A stretch of DNA of 32,675 nt from positions 1-32,675 of the forward strand of contig NZ_AUGX01000050.1 in assembly GCF_000422885.1 (NCBI RefSeq), written 5' to 3'. The translations under genes and the position numbers were made by a program. Numbering within the stretch: position 1 is the first letter of the stretch; the number at the start of each line of letters is the position of its first letter. The stretch is from Ottowia thiooxydans DSM 14619 (GTDB lineage: Bacteria; Pseudomonadota; Gammaproteobacteria; Burkholderiales; Burkholderiaceae_C). This document shows positions 1 to 10,326 of the stretch, piece by piece. Under the pieces are notes generated by a model that made no database searches, was not told the origin of the DNA, and saw only the letters and a program-made list of their open reading frames with translations.

Positions 1-297
1 GACAGGGGCAGCCAGTACGCCAGCCGCGAGCATCAGCAGTTGCTGGCACGCCATGGCCTGCGCGCGAGCATGAGCGGCAAGGGCAACTGCTGGGACAACG
101 CCGTGATGGAGCGCTTCTTCCTGAACCTCAAGATGGAACGTGTGTGGCAGCGCGACTACGCCAACCACGCTGAAGCCGCTGCCGACATCTGCGACTACAT
201 CGTCGGCTTCTACAACAGCCGCCGCCTGCACTCGAGCCTGGGTTATCTGCCTCCCAATGTCTATGAACGACACATGGCAGAACGTGCCCCTATCTAG
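1..297 (+). CDS. IS3-family transposase (OrfB), 5'-truncated by window edge
   Basis: The reading frame is open from base 1 to a TAG at 295-297 and has no start in the window, so only the last 98 residues are present. It begins with DRGSQYAS, the region around the second catalytic Asp of the DDE integrase core. It continues with GNCWDNAVMERFF, which carries the catalytic Glu, and ends with the typical FYNSRRLHSSLGYLPP tail of IS3-family OrfB proteins. These proteins cut and join DNA ends of their own element. The frame itself shows no lesion, so the copy may be intact outside the window. Family assignment is secure; the subgroup and IS name cannot be given. Confidence 0.93.
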   Translation, partial: DRGSQYASREHQQLLARHGLRASMSGKGNCWDNAVMERFFLNLKMERVWQRDYANHAEAAADICDYIVGFYNSRRLHSSLGYLPPNVYERHMAERAPI

Positions 298-298
298 G

Positions 299-323
299 TG
301 TCCGAAATTACTTGACCAGCACA
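299..323 (+). repeat. Probable right terminal inverted repeat of the IS3 element
   Basis: Immediately after the transposase stop lies a segment beginning TGTCCGAAATTACTTGAC and ending in GCACA. The terminal CA and the position directly behind OrfB are what IS3-family right ends look like. The left end is outside the window, so the match between the two ends and any target duplication cannot be tested. Confidence 0.6.
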
Positions 324-606
324 GCAGCTTATCCATGCGAACGGAGTTTCGTGGCACGAAAGCTCGCAAAAACCGGGGACGCGGTTCTTGAAGGAATGTG
401 CGCGACTCTAGGAGAAGCTGCCACCCTGGACACGCCGCTTGCCCTCACCCCAACCCTCTCCCGCAAGCGGGAGAGGGGGCCAATCAAGCGGCCGCGGAGC
501 AGGCCATACGTGGGCTACCACGGAGCTGGCTTTGCCAGGCCGTTAGTGGCGTCCCCTGGGGGAAGGCGCGTCAGCGACTCAGGGGGTGCTAAATAGTCAG
601 GGGGGG
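324..606. other. Gene-free stretch between IS3 end and thiC
   Basis: Overlapping short frames occur on the plus strand, but none has recognisable content or a ribosome-binding site. The only structure seen is the hairpin repeat at 441-480. No clear T-tracted terminator for thiC is visible. Confidence 0.5.
441..480. repeat. REP-like palindromic repeat
   Basis: CCCTCACCCCAACCCTCTCC is followed by its mirrored arm. Bases 454-464 and 467-477 are perfectly complementary (11 positions, effectively a 10-bp stem with a 4-nt loop). This sequence type is a familiar dispersed intergenic repeat in many proteobacterial genomes. It could act as a transcript end for thiC, but it has no T-run. Confidence 0.6.
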
Positions 607-2680
<2,074 letters not shown>

Positions 2681-2684
2681 CATG

Positions 2685-2883
2685 ATAGCGCCTTCCGGGT
2701 CAATTTTCTTGCAACTGCCCTGCGCAGACTCCTAGCTTGTTTTCGGAGCCAGCGATGTAAATGCGAATAGCCGCAAGCGCAACGCTATTTTCGATTCTGA
2801 CAATTTTTCTCTTTACCGAGCGTCGGTATGAACGCGTGCAGCCTGAACCCTTTTCTATCTGGCAGAACCGGGCATCTCAAATA
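2685..2883. other. Intergenic region upstream of thiC riboswitch
   Basis: This should contain the thiC promoter on the minus strand. A -10-like TATCAT (complement of 2682-2687) is close to the riboswitch start, but no well-spaced -35 partner was found. A 73-codon plus-strand frame here runs antisense into the next gene and is not supported. Confidence 0.3.
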
Positions 2884-4983
2884 CTAAAACTTTTTAACGC
2901 ATCTAACTGGGTAAATGGTGCTTTTTACATCAAGAAGACTTACCCCAAAAAGCATATTTACATTCCTGGCAGAGAGATTTGACTGTTGCGTCGAAGTCCA
3001 GTGATAACCTAACGAAATTCCGCCAAATTTGCAGCCTGACCCGCCGGCGCATAACGCTGCTTGCATCCCAACCAACTCATTGACTGCTGGCAGATACCAG
3101 TCGGTGCCTAAATCCTGGCAACGCTGCGCTGCACAGCTTGCTGGTGCACCCGAGCATGCGGGATTTGCGATGATGGCCGCAGTATTGGCAGCACCGTCAT
3201 CCAAACTGGACGCACCACTCACGTCGGAGAACGATCCGGTCCAACTCGATGAGAACGACTGAGCAGCGTCAGCAGCCACCTTACCAGTGCCACCTGATAT
3301 CTCGAACACCAGACCACCCACATGAGAGAAAGCGATCAGCGTCGTCGGCGAGTTAGCCGTATTGGTGCCACCCACCGTGATGGTAGACGGGACGTATGGC
3401 GTATTCGAGGTAAGCCTCAAGGTGCAACTCGCGCCCGGGGCAACACTGACGCAGTCGCTATCGTCAACCATCAAGTCCGGCACCGCCGCCTTGTTGGTCA
3501 CAGTGATGGCCGTAGCGTTGACCGCGCTGGGTGCATCATTGGCGACCGTCAGGTCCAGCCCTGTCACGCTGAGCACGTTTATCACACGATTGGCTAGCAC
3601 TGGAGAGGTGATGGAAATAGTCGGACTAGCCGCCACGGTCACCCCCAATGTGGATACAGTGGTATTGGCACCAGACACTGTGACCATGGTGGGCCCTTCC
3701 AGCATAGAACCGGTGAATGTGATCGAACACGAGGCGCCCGCAGACAGCGGCGCCGTGCACGTGCTGCTCTGGACAGATAGGCCGCTGCCACCAGGGATGG
3801 TAGCCATCACGTTTTGCGCAGCTTGAGGCGACGCGGGGTCAGCACTGACCGTCACTGTGGCGTTGCCGTTCGCTTCAAAGACCAAGCTTGTTGGGGCAAT
3901 GCTGATGGAAATAGGCGGACTTGCCACCACGGTAACCCCCAATGTGGCTGCTGCGGTGTTGGCACCTGACACTGTGACCATGGTGGGCCCTTCCACCACA
4001 GAACCGGTGAATGTGATCGAACACGAAGCGCCCGCAGACAGCGGCGCCGTGCAAGTGCTGCTCTGCACCAATAAACCGCTGCCGCCCGGGATGGTGGCCA
4101 TCACGTTTTGCGCAGCTTGAGGCGATGCGGGGTCAGCACTGACCATCACCGTGGCGCTGCCGTTCGCTTCAAAGACCAGGCTTGTTGGGGAAACGCTGAT
4201 GAGGGCTGTGGCTTGCGTGGCCAGTGACTTGCAGATAGCGTCTACGTCCACACGACATGAGCTGCCCGCTCCCAGCACATAGCCAACCGCGCAGGCAGGC
4301 GGCCCGCCGCCCCCTGCTGGTGGTAGCGCAGACGTTGGAAAATCAGGGAAGCATTGGTTGAAGTTGGGCGGAGCGAGCGCCGAGATGCGCAACGCTTTAC
4401 CGGCCGAGTTCAGAAAATCGGCCGGCTCAAAACCTTGCAGCGCGCCTTCGTTGACGATTGGAACCACCGGTATCGCCAACGTTTGGCCTGCGGGCTGAGT
4501 GAACTGAGCAAACATCTGAGCCCAAGACGTTGAATTGCTCCACAGTGCACTCACCGTCAACAAGGTAGCCAACAACAAGGTCTTCCCATGGCGCCCTGCA
4601 CCGCCGCGCAGAACATAGGCTGCCACGGTGCACACCGCGATGATCGCAGCCGCAATGGCCCATATCTCGTTGGCTGGAACGGCTGCGATCACGTCCAATG
4701 AGGCTGGGGCTGAGGTGATGGATTGAGCGACCACCGCATTGGAAACGCTCGCAAGGACGAGCGTCGCTGAAGAGCGCAACCCGCGCGGTCGCACTTGAAT
4801 TACGCGAGACAGGTTTGCACGACCAGGTATCAAAGTACCTAAGCGGCGAGCGGGTTCGGTCCACGCCGGCAGTCTCATCTTGCCCTGACGACTTGCTGCG
4901 CCAGAGGAAAACTTACCCCACCCAATCGCTAGGAGTCTCGGCCACGCAAGACCCCCAAGCACAGTTTGAATCATTCGAATCAC
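2884..4983 (-). CDS. Secreted repeat protein with mid-protein IPTL/XrtH-type sorting signal and DUF1566 C-terminus
   Basis: The protein has 699 residues. Residues about 66-88 look like a signal peptide. Residues 102-126 run VPANEIWAIAAAIIAV then a second hydrophobic half ending in LR. That is the pattern of IPTL-CTERM sorting signals cut by exosortase H, but placed inside the protein, as in so-called midcut-by-XrtH proteins. A Pro/Gly-rich Cys-containing linker follows, then two nearly identical 98-residue Ig-like repeats (DNA 3610-4197), a third divergent unit, and a DUF1566-like end (DWYLPAVNELVGM, HWTSTQQS, YPVRCVKKF). The start chosen is GTG at 4983 because AGGAAG lies 7 nt before it. It leaves an unusually long N-terminal extension, so ATG 4878 or GTG 4794 remain possible. 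The biological role is unknown; it is probably exported or surface-associated. Confidence 0.8.
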   Translation of the reverse strand: MIRMIQTVLGGLAWPRLLAIGWGKFSSGAASRQGKMRLPAWTEPARRLGTLIPGRANLSRVIQVRPRGLRSSATLVLASVSNAVVAQSITSAPASLDVIAAVPANEIWAIAAAIIAVCTVAAYVLRGGAGRHGKTLLLATLLTVSALWSNSTSWAQMFAQFTQPAGQTLAIPVVPIVNEGALQGFEPADFLNSAGKALRISALAPPNFNQCFPDFPTSALPPAGGGGPPACAVGYVLGAGSSCRVDVDAICKSLATQATALISVSPTSLVFEANGSATVMVSADPASPQAAQNVMATIPGGSGLLVQSSTCTAPLSAGASCSITFTGSVVEGPTMVTVSGANTAAATLGVTVVASPPISISIAPTSLVFEANGNATVTVSADPASPQAAQNVMATIPGGSGLSVQSSTCTAPLSAGASCSITFTGSMLEGPTMVTVSGANTTVSTLGVTVAASPTISITSPVLANRVINVLSVTGLDLTVANDAPSAVNATAITVTNKAAVPDLMVDDSDCVSVAPGASCTLRLTSNTPYVPSTITVGGTNTANSPTTLIAFSHVGGLVFEISGGTGKVAADAAQSFSSSWTGSFSDVSGASSLDDGAANTAAIIANPACSGAPASCAAQRCQDLGTDWYLPAVNELVGMQAALCAGGSGCKFGGISLGYHWTSTQQSNLSARNVNMLFGVSLLDVKSTIYPVRCVKKF
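3610..3903 (-). repeat. 294-bp tandem repeat, C-terminal copy
   Basis: This copy and the one at 3904-4197 are in-frame direct repeats with a 294-bp (98-codon) period and roughly nine of ten bases identical by eye. Both encode an Ig-like unit with SPTSLVFEANG near the start and SAGASCSITFTGS in the middle. Confidence 0.9.
3904..4197 (-). repeat. 294-bp tandem repeat, N-terminal copy
   Basis: This is the partner of 3610-3903. The high DNA identity points to recent duplication or ongoing homogenisation, so copy number may vary between strains. Confidence 0.9.
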
Positions 4984-5237
4984 TTTCGCTTCCTAGAAAA
5001 CCAAGGCCGAACCAAGCTCATTGGCTGTGAAACGTGCCGTGCTGCCTACAGGCCCCACGTCAGGGGTCATCATCAAAAAGGATGTAACAAACTATATTCG
5101 ATACACAAACTGAATCGCAAATTTTCTTCGGCGGCTCTCGGAGCTTCGCGGCATCTCACCATGTCTGCCCTTCAGCGCACTCACACCTGGCAACAAGCTT
5201 TGAACGGATTGCTAGGACACTGAACTCATTCTTAGAT
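4984..5237. other. Divergent intergenic region upstream of the repeat protein and the Fur-controlled operon
   Basis: Short plus-strand frames occur but none is convincing. The AGGAAG ribosome-binding site of the minus-strand gene lies at the left edge and the Fur box at the right edge. No other structure was seen. Confidence 0.4.
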
Positions 5238-5256
5238 GATAATGATTATCATTTGC
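5238..5256 (+). promoter_or_regulatory. Fur box
   Basis: GATAATGATTATCATTTGC matches 16 of 19 positions of the Fur consensus GATAATGATAATCATTATC. It lies 17 bases before the chosen start of the DUF2325 gene, overlapping the expected core promoter or transcript start. Iron-loaded Fur would therefore be expected to repress the two-gene operon. Confidence 0.88.
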
Positions 5257-5273
5257 GATGCGAGGCCTATCCT

Positions 5274-5909
5274 ATGCCGAGTTCACAAGCGTTTTCAAAG
5301 ACTTCTTTTGCGAACCTCCTGCGTCGTATGTGGCAGTCCGAGGAAGCGATCTCCTTCTCTGAAAAAAACGACGATGCCCTGGCGCAAGAGCATGGCGTCT
5401 TGTTGCGCCATTACGGCGAACTCCAACGGCGTTGTTCAGAACAGGCTCGAGTTCAAGCGCGAGAAATTGAGGATCTGCATCAGGAAGTGGCTCTCTTACG
5501 CGCACAGATCATCGCAGGCGACAAAGCCTTGGCAAGGGAACGGGAGGAACGGGAAAAGCGCCTGAACACCCGCACCAATGATGCCGGGCACGAGCTCTCC
5601 AGTACCCAGGCAGGCTTTTCTCGAAATTCCGACACCTTCCCCCAGCACCCGCTTGGGATCGCAAGCACCGCGCCCCACTTCGACGCCGACTGGATCGAAC
5701 GCAGCCTTCGCACGGCCGACCTGGTGATTTGCCAGACCGGCTGCGTGAGTCATAGCGAATTCTGGCGTGTGCAAGACCACTGCAAACGCACTGGTAAGGC
5801 CTGTGTGCTGGTGGAGCAACCCGGCGCACTGCAGATCCTGCGGATTCACCCCACTGGCCAAACCGAACAGCTGGCCGCCGCTTCTCTTTCTGACAAGGAC
5901 CTATCATGA
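5274..5909 (+). CDS. DUF2325 domain protein, Fur-controlled
   Basis: The protein has 211 residues. Residues about 30-100 are a charged, heptad-rich coiled coil. The C-terminal part (TADLVICQTGCVSHSEFW, then DHCKRTGKACVLVEQP) matches the DUF2325 pattern of a short Rossmann-like fold with conserved Ser-His and Cys residues. The biochemical role of this family is not established. ATG 5274 is preferred over the upstream TTG at 5253 because GAGG at 5262-5265 is 8 nt before it and the TTG lies inside the Fur box. The stop overlaps the next start (ATGA), so the two proteins are probably made together under iron limitation. Confidence 0.82.
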   Translation: MPSSQAFSKTSFANLLRRMWQSEEAISFSEKNDDALAQEHGVLLRHYGELQRRCSEQARVQAREIEDLHQEVALLRAQIIAGDKALAREREEREKRLNTRTNDAGHELSSTQAGFSRNSDTFPQHPLGIASTAPHFDADWIERSLRTADLVICQTGCVSHSEFWRVQDHCKRTGKACVLVEQPGALQILRIHPTGQTEQLAAASLSDKDLS

Positions 5910-6394
5910 ACCAGGCTAACCCTCACGGCATCAACAATGCACCTGAAAACTCGCTGCTGTACGAATGGAAGCGATTGACCAACGAAGGGCTGGCCGCGAG
6001 CCGCGCGCACTGTGTGGCGCATGCCATGGGGTGGTACCTTCGCGCGCTCCAGGTGGCGCACCGGATACTGACAAACCCTGACCCAGATGTCATGGATGAC
6101 GATAGGCTCGCCGCCTATGTGATCGCGCACTTGAACATCGCTGATTGCTATTCCGTCATGAATGAGCCGTCCAACGCCGCCGAGTGCTTGAGCTGCGCTC
6201 ACCACAAGCTCGTGGCCCTGCTGCAAAGCCATGACGCTTCTCAGTCATTGCAGATCGCCGCTAGCAGGCAGCTACGCCATACCTATGCCGCGCTGGAGCA
6301 GCACCACACCAGACACGGCGAGCACGATCTTGTCGAGAAGGCGCTGCACGCAGGCCGTATGCATTTGGTTATGCCAGGCGCTCGGCTGCACTGA
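5906..6394 (+). CDS. Small helical TPR-like protein, second gene of Fur operon
   Basis: The protein has 162 residues and starts in an ATGA overlap with the DUF2325 gene. It is soluble and helix-rich; segments such as WYLRALQVAHRIL, YVIAHLNIADCYSVM and NAAECLSCAHHKLVALL have the spacing of tetratricopeptide-like helix pairs. No signal peptide or membrane segment is seen. I do not recognise a named family. The tight coupling to the upstream gene and Fur box suggests a function in iron starvation, perhaps as partner of the DUF2325 protein. Its stop is only 7 bp from the stop of the convergent gene. Confidence 0.78.
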   Translation: MNQANPHGINNAPENSLLYEWKRLTNEGLAASRAHCVAHAMGWYLRALQVAHRILTNPDPDVMDDDRLAAYVIAHLNIADCYSVMNEPSNAAECLSCAHHKLVALLQSHDASQSLQIAASRQLRHTYAALEQHHTRHGEHDLVEKALHAGRMHLVMPGARLH

Positions 6395-6401
6395 GAAGGT
6401 T

Positions 6402-7481
6402 TCAACGAGCCAAATCCCACCACGGCTGGGGATCGAAGCCCAAACCTGGCGTGTTTGGAACTGCCATGTAGCCGTTCACGATGGGAGGAGGTTCACATAC
6501 GTTTTCAGCATAGAAACGCGCGGTACCGATGCCGGCTGCGGCCATGGGCTCGGGCGTGAGCGCCGTGCAATGAATACCCAGGTAAAGGCCAAGCGATGTT
6601 TCCAGGCTCGAAGTAACAGTGCATTCAATGCCGTACTGAGTGGCTGCCTGCACGATCTCCAGCAGCTTGTCTGGGCCACCCACCCGCTGCGCCTTGATGA
6701 TGAAGACATCCGCAGCCTTGTGTATGGCGGCCAGTTCTACATCTCGCACCGTGCGAATGCTGTCGTCCAGGGCGATGGGCACCTTGGTTTCGCGCCGCAG
6801 CTGGCCATAGACGGAAAGAGGTGTGCCGCGCGGCAGAGGTTCCTCACAATATTCAATGGTGAACTTCTCCATGGCGCGCAGTTGTTCACCAGCCCACTCC
6901 ACCGGCCAACTCTCGTTCGGGTCCAGGCGAATCTTGATTGTTGGCTCGGCCTCACGAATGGCTTGGATGCGCCTCAGATCCAGCTCGCGCTCCGATGTGC
7001 ATTTGACCTTCACGGTATCTTGCCCACGGGCGGCGGCGTCATTGGCACGCTGCGCGCACATTTCAGGCTCGGCGTCGCCAATCAGGTCGTTCACAGGGAC
7101 GCGAGCCGGAACGCGGCGCTCATCTCCCAGCAGGTAGCCTGCCAGAGTCTGGCCAGCTTGCGCCGCGCGGAGTGTCAATACGGCCGTGGAGATGCCACAG
7201 CGAATACGAGATGGGCACTCGCGAAGCGAGATTTCCTCGAGAAACTGAGGCGAAAGTGGATCGAGCCCAGCCATGAGCGCCCGGATTTCATCCACAAATG
7301 CCTCGGGCGGATAGTCCACGTGGGGAGGCAGCGCGGCCTCACCCCAGCCGATCAGGCCTTGCGGCGATTCCAACCGGAGAATGGCGCCCATTCGATGGTG
7401 CTGAGTGCCCTTGGACCATCGGTAAGGTGTCTGGAGCGCGAGACGATAAGGTTTGACTTCAATGACGTTTTTGGCAGCCAT
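6402..7481 (-). CDS. Enolase-superfamily (muconate-lactonizing / o-succinylbenzoate synthase-like) enzyme
   Basis: The protein has 359 residues, the normal length for this superfamily. The complete active-site set of the MLE subgroup is visible: K158-x-K160 (TVKVKC), metal ligands D187 (IRLDPNES), E213 (YCEEPL) and D239 (ALDD), and the opposite base K263 (IIKAQRVGG). Such enzymes abstract a proton next to a carboxylate to give racemisation, elimination or cycloisomerisation. Sequence alone resembles MenC, but no menaquinone gene is nearby and the gene ends a transport operon, so a racemase or catabolic role is more likely (inference). ATG 7481 is preceded by AGAAGGAAA. It lies 44 bp after the ABC ATPase gene. 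Confidence 0.85.
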   Translation of the reverse strand: MAAKNVIEVKPYRLALQTPYRWSKGTQHHRMGAILRLESPQGLIGWGEAALPPHVDYPPEAFVDEIRALMAGLDPLSPQFLEEISLRECPSRIRCGISTAVLTLRAAQAGQTLAGYLLGDERRVPARVPVNDLIGDAEPEMCAQRANDAAARGQDTVKVKCTSERELDLRRIQAIREAEPTIKIRLDPNESWPVEWAGEQLRAMEKFTIEYCEEPLPRGTPLSVYGQLRRETKVPIALDDSIRTVRDVELAAIHKAADVFIIKAQRVGGPDKLLEIVQAATQYGIECTVTSSLETSLGLYLGIHCTALTPEPMAAAGIGTARFYAENVCEPPPIVNGYMAVPNTPGLGFDPQPWWDLAR

Positions 7482-7525
7482 GCTGGTTTCCTTCTAACGG
7501 TTCAACTGGGGCGTGTTCACACAAA

Positions 7526-8587
7526 TTACGCCCTAGCCAGCGGCATGAGACGTTCGGCCGGCAACTCCAGGGTAACTGGCTCCTGCACGCGGAAAGCCGT
7601 GGTGGGAGGTGCCAGCACGTTGACGCGGCGGCCCCCTGCCAACTCCACCACCAGTTGCTGCTGACGCCCGGAAAATATGGCGCTGATCAGCCGCCCGTTC
7701 CACCGATTGGGGCCATGGGGATCTCCAGATTGCGTCGCCAGGATGGCCTCTGGGCGAATGGCGACATGCGCTACACCGGTGGTGTCCTGGTTCAGCGCCA
7801 AAGCACCATCAGCGGTATCGATTTCCCGGCCACGAGCACGCACTACATCAAAGACTTCCGCAGCACCCAAAAAGGTTGCTCCAAAGCGTGTTGACGGGTG
7901 CAAGTAAAGCTCCAGGGGAGTCCCCTGCTCCACAATCCGCCCTGCACTCATTAGAGCGATCCGATCCGAAAGCATGAGCGCTTCTTCCTGGTCATGCGTG
8001 ACATAGAGTGCCGTGAGGCCTACGGTCTTAATGAGTTCCCGCAATTCGAGCCGCATTTGCTCTCGCAGCTTGGCATCGAGGTTCGAAAGAGGCTCATCCA
8101 GCAACATGACACCGGAGCGGCGCACCAGCGCACGGGCAATGGCCACGCGCTGCTGTTGCCCACCAGAGAGTTGGGTTGCGCTGCGCTCAGCCAGTGCGTC
8201 CAGGCCCACCATGCGCAGCGCCTCACTCACTTGGCTACGTATCTGTTCGCGCGACAGGCGTGCGATTTCCAATGGGAAGGCCACGTTTTGCTGCACCGTC
8301 ATGTGCGGCCAGATCGCATAGGACTGAAACACCATCGAAATGTCGCGAGCGTGCGTGGGGGTTTGATGGCCTCGCGTGCCATCAAACACCACGCTCTCAC
8401 CGATGCGAATAGAGCCGGCGGAGGGAGTCTCCAGCCCCGCAACGCTGCGCAGGGTGGATGTCTTGCCGCAGCCACTGGGCCCGAGCAAGGTGACGAACTC
8501 CCCCGGTTCCAGCGCCAATGACACCCCACACACGGAGGGCTGCGCCGCCCCGGGGTAGGTCAACCAGAGATCCTTGCACTCAATCAT
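7526..8587 (-). CDS. ABC transporter ATP-binding protein (ferric/spermidine-type, FbpC/PotA-like)
   Basis: The protein has 353 residues. It shows Walker A GPSGCGKTS, Q-loop FQSYAIWPH, signature LSGGQQQR, Walker B VMLLDEP, D-loop and the H-loop THDQEEAL, then a C-terminal TOBE-like domain from about residue 245. It powers the importer formed with the two upstream genes. The frame is open for 25 codons further upstream, but the ATG at 8587 is preferred: it overlaps the permease stop (ATGA) and gives a normal N-terminus (MIECKDLWLTYPG). The substrate is not deducible from the ATPase. Confidence 0.93.
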   Translation of the reverse strand: MIECKDLWLTYPGAAQPSVCGVSLALEPGEFVTLLGPSGCGKTSTLRSVAGLETPSAGSIRIGESVVFDGTRGHQTPTHARDISMVFQSYAIWPHMTVQQNVAFPLEIARLSREQIRSQVSEALRMVGLDALAERSATQLSGGQQQRVAIARALVRRSGVMLLDEPLSNLDAKLREQMRLELRELIKTVGLTALYVTHDQEEALMLSDRIALMSAGRIVEQGTPLELYLHPSTRFGATFLGAAEVFDVVRARGREIDTADGALALNQDTTGVAHVAIRPEAILATQSGDPHGPNRWNGRLISAIFSGRQQQLVVELAGGRRVNVLAPPTTAFRVQEPVTLELPAERLMPLARA

Positions 8588-10326
8588 GAACGAACTTCCT
8601 CTCGGCGGGCCGCTAGCCGCTGCCAGATTACTGTGATCACCGTCATCACCACCACCAGCCACACGCCTACTGCAGCGGCCTTGCCGGGCTCACCACCGGA
8701 CCAATAGCTCCACAGCTGCACGGCCGCCGTGACGTTGTCTTCTCCTTGCAAAAGCAAAGCGGTGGATAGCTCGCGCATCACGTGCGCCACCACCCATATC
8801 CATGCCCCCGCAAGACCTGGCAAAAGCAAAGGCAGCACAATGCGCCGCAGCGTAGCGCCGGTGGAAGCTCCGCAGGTTCGGGCGGCCTCTTCCAGTTCGG
8901 GATGCACCTGAATCAGCGAAGCCGATGCCGCTCTAGAAGCGAACGACAGGTACACCGTGACATACGCTACGACCAAAATCCAAGCTGTGCCGTAGATGGG
9001 CAGAAACACCAGCGTCAGGTAGACATAGACCAGGGCCATCCCAATCATGGTTCCCGGAATGGCAAGTGGCATGAAGGACAGGGTGTCAATCACGCCCCGC
9101 GTACGCTCCGCAAGTGCCCGGTTGCGCAGCACCGTCCAGGCTACAAACAGTGCAAGGGCCGTCACGATGGTGGCTGCGAGCAGGGAAACCCAGGTGGATG
9201 TCCATGCTGCTGCGCCCACGCGGCTATTGCTGAACACGGCCTTGTGCTGCGACAAGGTCAGTTTCTCCAGCATTTCCATGCTCACCGGTGCAAGATAAGG
9301 TGTCAGGCTGGTCCATATAAGGATGGCCAACGGAAGCACCACCGCCAGCATGAAATAGGCGAGTACAAACAGAATGGCCAGCGGTTTCAATGCCCCAAGC
9401 TTCAGCTCCCGAGGCCGAAACCCCTTACCCGTGATCGTAATGAAGCGGTTGGCCTGGCGCGTCAACCTTCTATAGCCCCAAGCCAGACCGAGCAGCAAAA
9501 TGAGAAAGCTCACTGCGATAGCGGCGATCTGCCCATAGGCTGAGGTGCCGCCCGATTGGTCGGTCGCCAAATAGACAATGCGCGAAGAAACCACGAACAG
9601 GCCCACCGGCATGCCCAGCGTACCCGGCACGTCAAACACCAGAAATCCCACGATCAGCAAATAGGCCGCAGCGGCCAGGATCGCGGGAGATAAAAGAGGG
9701 ATGAAGATGCGCCAGATCATCTGAGGCCAACGCGCCCCACTGGTCATGGCAGCTTCTTCCAATGCCGGATCCATATTTCGGAAAGCACTGCACAGGATCA
9801 GGTAAACAGAAGGCACCAATGCCAGCGTTTCTACAAAGATCATGCCGCCCATGGAATAGATGTTGAACGGCGCCGATTCAAGCCCGAACATCTCCACCAG
9901 CATCCGGTTTAGAACGCCAGTGCGTGAGCTGGCCAGTAGAGCCCAGCCCATGGCCAGCAAGAACGGTGGCAACACCATGGGCAACGCGATCATCACGCGC
10001 GCCGAGCCCTTCATGGGGAGATCGGTGCGCTCCACCAACCAGGCGAGCAGGCCACCCACCACGAGTGCACATACAGTGCAGCCCACGGCGAATATGGCCG
10101 TCTGCCACACGAGCTTGTAAAACCCAGGGTCGCCATAGACGATGTGATACTGCTCAAAGCCGAAGCCGGGATCAAAAGGAAGACCCGTCGGCTTGAAGCT
10201 GGCCACCAGCAGCAAGCCAAGCGGCACCACCACCATGTACATCAGCAAGGCAAGCAATGCCCAGCCTGGCAGGCGAGCCGCCAAAGGCCCGCCCCGCCCG
10301 GGTGCCGAAAGTCCCTGAACGCTCAT
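8584..10326 (-). CDS. ABC transporter permease, fused double-domain (FbpB-like)
   Basis: The protein has 580 residues and about a dozen hydrophobic segments. It contains two permease modules, each with an EAA loop: EEAAMTSGARWPQMIWR in the first half and EEAARTCGASTGATLRR in the second. Fused permeases of this size are typical of iron(III)- and aminoethylphosphonate-type importers. It forms the inner-membrane channel. Both of its ends overlap neighbours by ATGA, tying the binding protein, permease and ATPase into one translational unit. Confidence 0.93.
   Translation of the reverse strand: MSVQGLSAPGRGGPLAARLPGWALLALLMYMVVVPLGLLLVASFKPTGLPFDPGFGFEQYHIVYGDPGFYKLVWQTAIFAVGCTVCALVVGGLLAWLVERTDLPMKGSARVMIALPMVLPPFLLAMGWALLASSRTGVLNRMLVEMFGLESAPFNIYSMGGMIFVETLALVPSVYLILCSAFRNMDPALEEAAMTSGARWPQMIWRIFIPLLSPAILAAAAYLLIVGFLVFDVPGTLGMPVGLFVVSSRIVYLATDQSGGTSAYGQIAAIAVSFLILLLGLAWGYRRLTRQANRFITITGKGFRPRELKLGALKPLAILFVLAYFMLAVVLPLAILIWTSLTPYLAPVSMEMLEKLTLSQHKAVFSNSRVGAAAWTSTWVSLLAATIVTALALFVAWTVLRNRALAERTRGVIDTLSFMPLAIPGTMIGMALVYVYLTLVFLPIYGTAWILVVAYVTVYLSFASRAASASLIQVHPELEEAARTCGASTGATLRRIVLPLLLPGLAGAWIWVVAHVMRELSTALLLQGEDNVTAAVQLWSYWSGGEPGKAAAVGVWLVVVMTVITVIWQRLAARREEVRS

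Noticed and set aside
454-477. Hairpin as a standard thiC terminator
   Set aside because: The stem is strong but no T-run follows on the thiC strand, and the sequence matches a common dispersed repeat.
2761-2982. 73-codon plus-strand frame with a hydrophobic start
   Set aside because: It runs antisense into the end of the secreted repeat gene, has no ribosome-binding site and no family match.
6231-7664. 477-codon plus-strand frame
   Set aside because: It lies opposite the enolase-superfamily gene, whose active site is complete; the plus-strand translation has no domain.
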